In this document: in pieces, positions 6,495 through 9,950 of the stretch | Position numbering within the stretch: position 1 is the stretch's first letter | Layout: the number at the start of each line of letters is the position of its first letter | NCBI GenBank assembly: GCA_945787305.1 | Contig: CALZIH010000104.1 | Coordinates: 1 to 9,950 of the forward strand | Direction: 5' to 3' | Length of the DNA stretch: 9,950 nt | Origin: an uncultured Desulfobulbaceae bacterium | Lineage (GTDB): Bacteria > Desulfobacterota > Desulfobulbia > Desulfobulbales > Desulfobulbaceae | Notes under the pieces: model-generated | Databases searched by the model: none | Seen by the model: only the letters and a program-made list of their open reading frames with translations | Told to the model about the DNA's origin: nothing | Program-made: the position numbers and the translations under genes

Positions 6495-7211
6495 ATGAAA
6501 GATATCCAGAGCCTAAGCGATAATCGCCGCGTTAATATTCGCAAGGTCGGGGTAAAAACCATTTCCTATCCGGTAACCGTGTTGGACAGAGAAAAAAGGG
6601 TGCAGCGGACCGTGGCCACGGTCAATATGTATGTTAATCTGCCGCACAGCTTCAAAGGAACACACATGAGCCGGTTTGTTGAAATTCTCAACCGGTTTCA
6701 CGGCGAATTTAATCTCCAGGTTTTTCATCTCATTTTACAGGAAATGAAAAAGCGACTTGAAGCAGAGGCCGCTCATTTAGAAATTGAATTCCCCTACTTC
6801 CTTCAGAAAAAATATACGGACGGAGAGATCGGAACCGACAAGTATACTTGCCGGATGCATGGTTCCCTGCAGGAAGATGATGACCTGGTTTTAGAAGTCG
6901 ATGTCCCGATAAACTTGCCTCACCGTCAGCTGGCTACTGAGGGGCTTCCTCGTTCAATGGGGCATTGGGGTCAGGCGCAGGTGGCTGTTCGCTTCCATCG
7001 ATTTATCTGGATAGAAGAGTTAATCAGTTTAGTCGAAAAATCCATACAGGATTCGACGGGGACGCCTGAATCTGTAGAATCGGTTTGTCGCCAAATTGGA
7101 ACTATATTAGCCGAGCATTCCGCCATCAGCTGGTTTAAAGTTGTAGTTGAAAATTTGGCGCATGGGTATTCCACTTTTGCTTCAATGGCTGAAGATAGAA
7201 GAGGATTGTAG
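6495..7211 (+). CDS. FolE2/MptA-family protein (GTP cyclohydrolase-like) lacking the usual cysteine segment
   Basis: FolE2 enzymes open GTP to 7,8-dihydroneopterin triphosphate for folate and queuosine synthesis. The 238-residue protein keeps the family framework: an N-terminus MKDIQSLSDNRR, VGVK...YPV near 18-27, the signature KGTHMSRFVEIL around 54-65, AEAAHLEIEFPYF near 90-102, FIWIEELI near 169-176, and a C-terminal VVVENLAHG with the Glu and a His that correspond to metal/active-site residues. In typical members a TLCPCSKEI...GAHNQR segment supplies a metal-binding Cys and His. Here residues 138-160 read P-I-N-L-P-H-R-Q-L-A then ...G-H-W-G-Q, with no Cys. Catalysis as a normal FolE2 is therefore doubtful. 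No Shine-Dalgarno precedes the ATG; GGGAGG lies at 6455-6460, ten bases before an in-frame CTG at 6471. The symbol is withheld because of the altered site. Confidence 0.85.
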   Translation: MKDIQSLSDNRRVNIRKVGVKTISYPVTVLDREKRVQRTVATVNMYVNLPHSFKGTHMSRFVEILNRFHGEFNLQVFHLILQEMKKRLEAEAAHLEIEFPYFLQKKYTDGEIGTDKYTCRMHGSLQEDDDLVLEVDVPINLPHRQLATEGLPRSMGHWGQAQVAVRFHRFIWIEELISLVEKSIQDSTGTPESVESVCRQIGTILAEHSAISWFKVVVENLAHGYSTFASMAEDRRGL

Positions 7212-7286
7212 GGTGCCTGTAAGCTATCCCCTTAGAGCCGCTCCTTGAGTGCCTGAAACGTGTATCAAAGGACGTAAGCCGATTTC

Positions 7287-7315
7287 TTAACCTGCTGAAT
7301 CCTAATTCTTATAAC
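7287..7315 (+). promoter_or_regulatory. sigma70-type promoter of glyS
   Basis: TTAACC (7287-7292), a 17-base spacer and TATAAC (7310-7315, five of six matches). Transcription would start near 7322, only about 15 bases before the glyS ATG. That short leader has no Shine-Dalgarno sequence, so translation may be nearly leaderless. Confidence 0.55.
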
Positions 7316-7336
7316 CTTTTAATACGTAATGAATCA

Positions 7337-8719
7337 ATGAACGAACTGCTGTTTGAGATTGGTACTGAAGAAGTACCGGCGGGATATATCCAACCCGCGT
7401 TACAGTTTATGGCCACATCCGCTGGCCGGCAATTTGCTGAACTGGGGCTGGAATACGAGAAGATACAAATTGTCGGCACACCAAGGCGATTGACACTTGT
7501 CGTTGAAAAATTACAGGAAAAACAGGAGAATCGGAGGGTTGAACATGTCGGGCCGGCTAAAAAGGCAGGGTTTGACTCAGATGGGAACCCGACCAAAGCC
7601 GCCATTGGTTTTGCCCGATCAAAGGGCCTGAAAGTCGATGAGTTGCAAATCATCGAGACCGAAAAAGGCGAATATCTGTTGGCCGTTGAGGAGGTACAGG
7701 GACAGCATACCCGTGATCTATTACCTCAATTGCTGACCAGCTTAATTGAACACATGCCTTTTCCAAAGTCAATGCGTTGGGCTGAGAGTAATCTTTCCTT
7801 TGCCCGGCCATTGCAATGGCTGCTTGCACTCTACAATAATGAAGTTGTTGACATGGTCGTCGAAGGAGTCAGAAGTAATAATCTCACCTGCGGTCACCGC
7901 TTTATGGCACCTGATTTTTTTCATGTCGATAATTATTCTGGTTACCTGAAAGGGTTAGAAGAAAGACACGTGATCGTTGATCCTGACAGACGGCGACAGA
8001 TGGTTATCGACACCGTCCGACAGGCTGTCGGTGAACAGGTCGGGAACAAGGATGACGAACCCGTTCTTGATGAGAATCTCGTTGATACCGTGACTAATCT
8101 GGTTGAGATACCCTGGGGAGTGTGCGGAAGCTTTGACGATAAATTTCTAGCTCTCCCCCAGGAAGCCCTTGTCACCTCCATGCGAGAGCATCAGAAATAT
8201 TTTCCCGTTGTGAACAAGGACGGTCAACTCTTGCCGCTCTTTGTAGCCGTCAACAATACCGATGTTGCCGATAAAAAGATGGCTGCAAACGGCCATGAAC
8301 GGGTATTACGAGCCCGTCTTGAAGACGGTCTGTTTTTCTTTAACGAGGATAAGAAACAACGTCTTGCAGATCGACTGGATAAACTGTCCGGAATTATTTT
8401 TCAGCGCAAATTAGGCTCCATGGAGGCAAAAAGCCATCGTATTGCCAACCTTGCTGGTCTGCTGGCAAAACAGATAGTTCCTGAGCAGGAGGAAGAAGCC
8501 AACAGGGCTGCCCTTCTTGCCAAGGCAGATCTGTTAACGGAAATGGTTGGGGAATTTCCTTCCCTGCAGGGAATAATCGGCAGTGAATACGCACTGCTTG
8601 AGGGTGAAACTTCTAGTGTTGCCGTAGCGTTACGTGAGCACTATATGCCTTTGCCATTGGCGAACGCCCCACAGGGAATAAGGATTCCTTCGGTCTCAGG
8701 CGGCAGTCCATCGGCCTGA
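7337..8719 (+). CDS. glyS: GlyS N-terminal fragment (first open frame)
   Basis: This is the 460-residue open frame. Landmarks are LLFEIGTEEVPAGYI at residues 4-18, SFARPLQWL from 154, the family motif MREHQKYFPV from 282, FFFNEDKKQ followed by KLSGIIFQRKLGS, and LTEMVGEFPSLQG near 397-409. The last 22 or so residues, after MP at 8645-8650, are out-of-frame sequence and end at TGA 8717-8719. It lacks the tail and anticodon-recognition domain, so it is unlikely to work alone. Confidence 0.8.
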   Translation: MNELLFEIGTEEVPAGYIQPALQFMATSAGRQFAELGLEYEKIQIVGTPRRLTLVVEKLQEKQENRRVEHVGPAKKAGFDSDGNPTKAAIGFARSKGLKVDELQIIETEKGEYLLAVEEVQGQHTRDLLPQLLTSLIEHMPFPKSMRWAESNLSFARPLQWLLALYNNEVVDMVVEGVRSNNLTCGHRFMAPDFFHVDNYSGYLKGLEERHVIVDPDRRRQMVIDTVRQAVGEQVGNKDDEPVLDENLVDTVTNLVEIPWGVCGSFDDKFLALPQEALVTSMREHQKYFPVVNKDGQLLPLFVAVNNTDVADKKMAANGHERVLRARLEDGLFFFNEDKKQRLADRLDKLSGIIFQRKLGSMEAKSHRIANLAGLLAKQIVPEQEEEANRAALLAKADLLTEMVGEFPSLQGIIGSEYALLEGETSSVAVALREHYMPLPLANAPQGIRIPSVSGGSPSA

Positions 8720-8763
8720 TTAATATTGTCCGTGGACTCAATCTTGTCCTGTCGTTAAAGGAA

Positions 8764-9330
8764 ATGGCCGCCCAGGCTCTTGCCGGCTATGAAGGAGTGA
8801 TAAATGTAACGGATCCGGAAGTAGTGGATCAGCTCCTGGATTTTATCCGTTTACGTTTTGAAAATGAACTGCTTGCAAGCGGTTATGACCAAGGTGTTAT
8901 TGAGGCTGCAACCTCGGTAGACTTTGATGATCTTTCAGACTGTCTCGCCCGCATAGAAGCCCTGAGCAGTATGCGCAGCAGTGAGGATTTTGCGGTGTTG
9001 GCTGGTTCCTTCAAAAGGATTCGAAATATTATCAAGGAGAATAGCGAAACAACTGTTGATCCAGCTTTATTCTCTGAGGATGCCGAAAAAACACTTTTTT
9101 CCACCTTGACGACGGTCGGAAAACAGGTGCAGCCAATGATCGAAAATCGTGAGTACAGTAAGACCCTGGCAACAATGCTGACCATGAAAGAACCACTGGA
9201 TCGGTTTTTTGATGATGTCATGGTCATGTCTGACAAGCAAGCTGAACGCACAAACCGTCTCAATCTGCTTACCGCGCTGGGAGAGTTGGTGCGCAAGGTG
9301 GGTGATATTTCACGCACCCATGCAGAGTAG
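8764..9330 (+). CDS. glyS: GlyS C-terminal fragment (second open frame)
   Basis: These 188 residues from the first ATG match the GlyS C-terminal region: LLDFIRLRFENEL near 26-38, FKRIRNIIKE near 83-92, and the DALR-like anticodon domain ending RFFDDVMVMSDKQAERTNRLNLL...VGDIS. The GlyS-like reading frame extends upstream of this ATG to about 8650, and it is open from 8638 (TGA at 8635-8637). No Shine-Dalgarno sits before 8764, so independent translation is doubtful. The fragment might be read only by ribosomes that fail to stop in the first frame. Confidence 0.75.
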   Translation: MAAQALAGYEGVINVTDPEVVDQLLDFIRLRFENELLASGYDQGVIEAATSVDFDDLSDCLARIEALSSMRSSEDFAVLAGSFKRIRNIIKENSETTVDPALFSEDAEKTLFSTLTTVGKQVQPMIENREYSKTLATMLTMKEPLDRFFDDVMVMSDKQAERTNRLNLLTALGELVRKVGDISRTHAE

Positions 9331-9361
9331 TAGGATATATTGTGTGATATCCTTGAGATGA

Positions 9362-9442
9362 AATGACAACACCATTGAGGTAAGCATTCCCATCCGGCAT
9401 GGGGCACTGGCGTTGTGGTGAGTGGCCCAACAGTGAAAATGG
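9362..9442 (+). other. Structured 3' region of glyS; speculative small-RNA candidate
   Basis: The stretch between the glyS stop and the terminator holds no gene but several complementary segments. CCCAT and ATGGG flank CCGGC near 9387-9401. ACAACACC near 9365-9372 can pair with GGCGTTGT near 9409-9416, with one mismatch. GGGGCACT near 9400-9407 can alternatively pair with AGTGGCCC near 9420-9427, with one mismatch. Followed directly by a strong terminator, this could be a folded 3' UTR or a small RNA. I recognise no known RNA family, and no promoter was found for it. Confidence 0.2.
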
Positions 9443-9476
9443 AAAAGGGGTGAGCACATGGTGCTCGCCCCTTTTT
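9443..9476. terminator. Bidirectional Rho-independent terminator
   Basis: A 15-bp stem made of AAAAGGGG-T-GAGCAC (9443-9457) and its complement (9461-9475), with one T-G wobble, closes an ATG triloop. It ends in T9472-9476 on the + strand and has four T in the mirror position on the - strand. It lies between the convergent glyS and cytochrome c3 genes and should stop transcription from both sides. Confidence 0.9.
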
Positions 9477-9550
9477 ATGTTATAACATTTAGATAGCTTT
9501 GAAAACGCACGGAAGTAATTCTACCTTCCAGCCATCGCTATCGCTACATG

Positions 9551-9950
9551 CTATTTCAAGTCTTTCTTATGACAGCCGTTACATTTGGTGGGTCCGGTCT
9601 TTTTGCCCTCTTTTGTCATGCTCTTGTGACATTCCTTACATAGTTTATGGGCAGCGTTCTTATAGGTTTCTAATCCTTTAGGCATACCGGCTGCTTTGTT
9701 GTGACAAGATTCACATTTTTCAATTTTCTGCCCGTCTGCGTAGGCGACTTTCTTGCCGGCATCATCTTTACCATGGTGACAATCCGCACATTTTAATGCT
9801 GCTTGATGCGTGGCGTGCGGGAAAAATGCGGGTTTTGGTTTTGCAGCAGCATCGACGGTACTTTTCAGTACATATTCGGCCTCGCCTTTTTCAGCAGCCG
9901 TACCCATAGAGGCACTGATAAGGAAAAAAGCAAAAACTGCCGTAGTCAGG
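9551..9950 (-). CDS. Periplasmic tetraheme cytochrome c3 (class III), start beyond the window
   Basis: Class III cytochromes shuttle electrons in the periplasm of sulfate reducers, typically between hydrogenases or formate dehydrogenases and membrane complexes. Counting from the Met at 9907, the protein has four CxxCH heme sites (CADCH at 40-44, then CESCH, CKECH and CNGCH). Four further histidines (His31 and His34 in FPHATH, His45 directly after the first site, and the one in NAAH) would give bis-His ligation for all four hemes. The family hallmark H-x-x-H...CxxCHH is clear. The Met at 9907 is not the true start. The frame continues upstream to the window edge as L-T-T-A-V-F-A-F-F-L-I-S-A, a signal-peptide core needed for heme attachment outside the cytoplasm. 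The lysine-rich surface is typical of c3. Stop is at 9551-9553. Confidence 0.93.
   Translation of the reverse strand, partial: LTTAVFAFFLISASMGTAAEKGEAEYVLKSTVDAAAKPKPAFFPHATHQAALKCADCHHGKDDAGKKVAYADGQKIEKCESCHNKAAGMPKGLETYKNAAHKLCKECHKSMTKEGKKTGPTKCNGCHKKDLK

Larger units (their letters stand above)
7337..9330 (+). pseudogene. glyS: Glycyl-tRNA synthetase beta subunit GlyS, interrupted by internal deletion and frameshift
   Basis: GlyS is the tRNA-binding beta chain of bacterial alpha2beta2 glycyl-tRNA synthetase; the alpha chain GlyQ carries the aminoacylation site. Homology runs in one frame from ATG 7337 to about 8650 (...VAVALREHYMP). It then resumes immediately in the next frame from about 8650 (FAIGERPTG...DSFGLRRQSIG) and continues to the TAG at 9328-9330. 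Compared with family members as I recall them, about 28 residues are missing at the junction, including the conserved ADKxDTxxG motif. This corresponds to a deletion near 85 bp (3n+1). Everything else looks intact and no other stops interrupt it, so the lesion is recent or an assembly/sequencing fault. glyQ, the normal upstream partner, is absent from the window; folE2 lies upstream instead. Confidence 0.88.

Noticed and set aside
6906..6974. Sequencing frameshifts hiding a normal Cys motif in the FolE2-like gene
   Set aside because: The other two forward frames meet stops quickly and do not encode CPCSK; the frame is open with family-like sequence on both sides.
8638..8719. Programmed ribosomal frameshift joining the two glyS frames
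   Set aside because: No slippery heptamer is visible, and a frameshift would not restore the missing block of about 28 residues; family members are read in a single frame.
9551..9907. Cytochrome c3 starting at the Met encoded at 9905-9907
   Set aside because: The frame stays open upstream and encodes a hydrophobic signal-peptide core, which a c-type cytochrome needs; the true start is beyond 9950.

Overview
The window reads as a chromosomal housekeeping segment of a sulfate-reducing or sulfur-cycling deltaproteobacterium (Desulfobacterota). A Desulfobulbales-like lineage is my best guess. The guess rests on a periplasmic class III tetraheme cytochrome c3, on the flavour of the protein families (FolE2, short DksA, two-CxxC GalT), and on moderate base composition judged by eye. 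No 16S rRNA or other phylogenetic marker is present, so the placement is an inference.

Layout on the + strand: the 3' end of an unrecognised gene (1-83) and a strong intrinsic terminator (119-153); an exported protein of unknown function (188-820); purA behind a near-consensus sigma70 promoter (992-2299); rpoZ (2430-2711); a closely spaced block dnaJ (2818-3954), moaC (3958-4443), dksA (4512-4874), galT (4881-5882) and a single-domain response regulator (5892-6248); a 246-bp spacer carrying four contiguous degenerate ~17-bp repeats (6274-6339); a folE2-family gene (6495-7211); and glyS (7337-9330), which is broken. A bidirectional terminator (9443-9476) separates glyS from a convergent cytochrome c3 gene on the - strand that runs off the right edge.

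How the genes relate: purA makes AMP precursor. rpoZ and dksA encode the two RNA polymerase partners that complete the two ppGpp sites, and the ppGpp-related residues are visible in both. dnaJ is a chaperone, moaC serves molybdenum cofactor synthesis, galT serves sugar-nucleotide metabolism, folE2 resembles the first enzyme of folate/queuosine synthesis, and glyS is the beta subunit of glycyl-tRNA synthetase. They share no single pathway; this looks like a loosely joined housekeeping cluster.

The points that deserve a second look are: (1) glyS carries an internal deletion of about 85 bp with a frame change near 8650, and glyQ is not next to it; (2) the FolE2-like protein keeps the family framework but lacks the conserved metal-binding cysteine segment; (3) a 17-bp tandem repeat array lies upstream of that gene, whose ATG has no ribosome binding site; (4) rpoZ and dksA, two ppGpp-linked genes, lie close together with purA. 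I saw no CRISPR array, transposase, tRNA or rRNA gene, and no clear sign of a new defence system.
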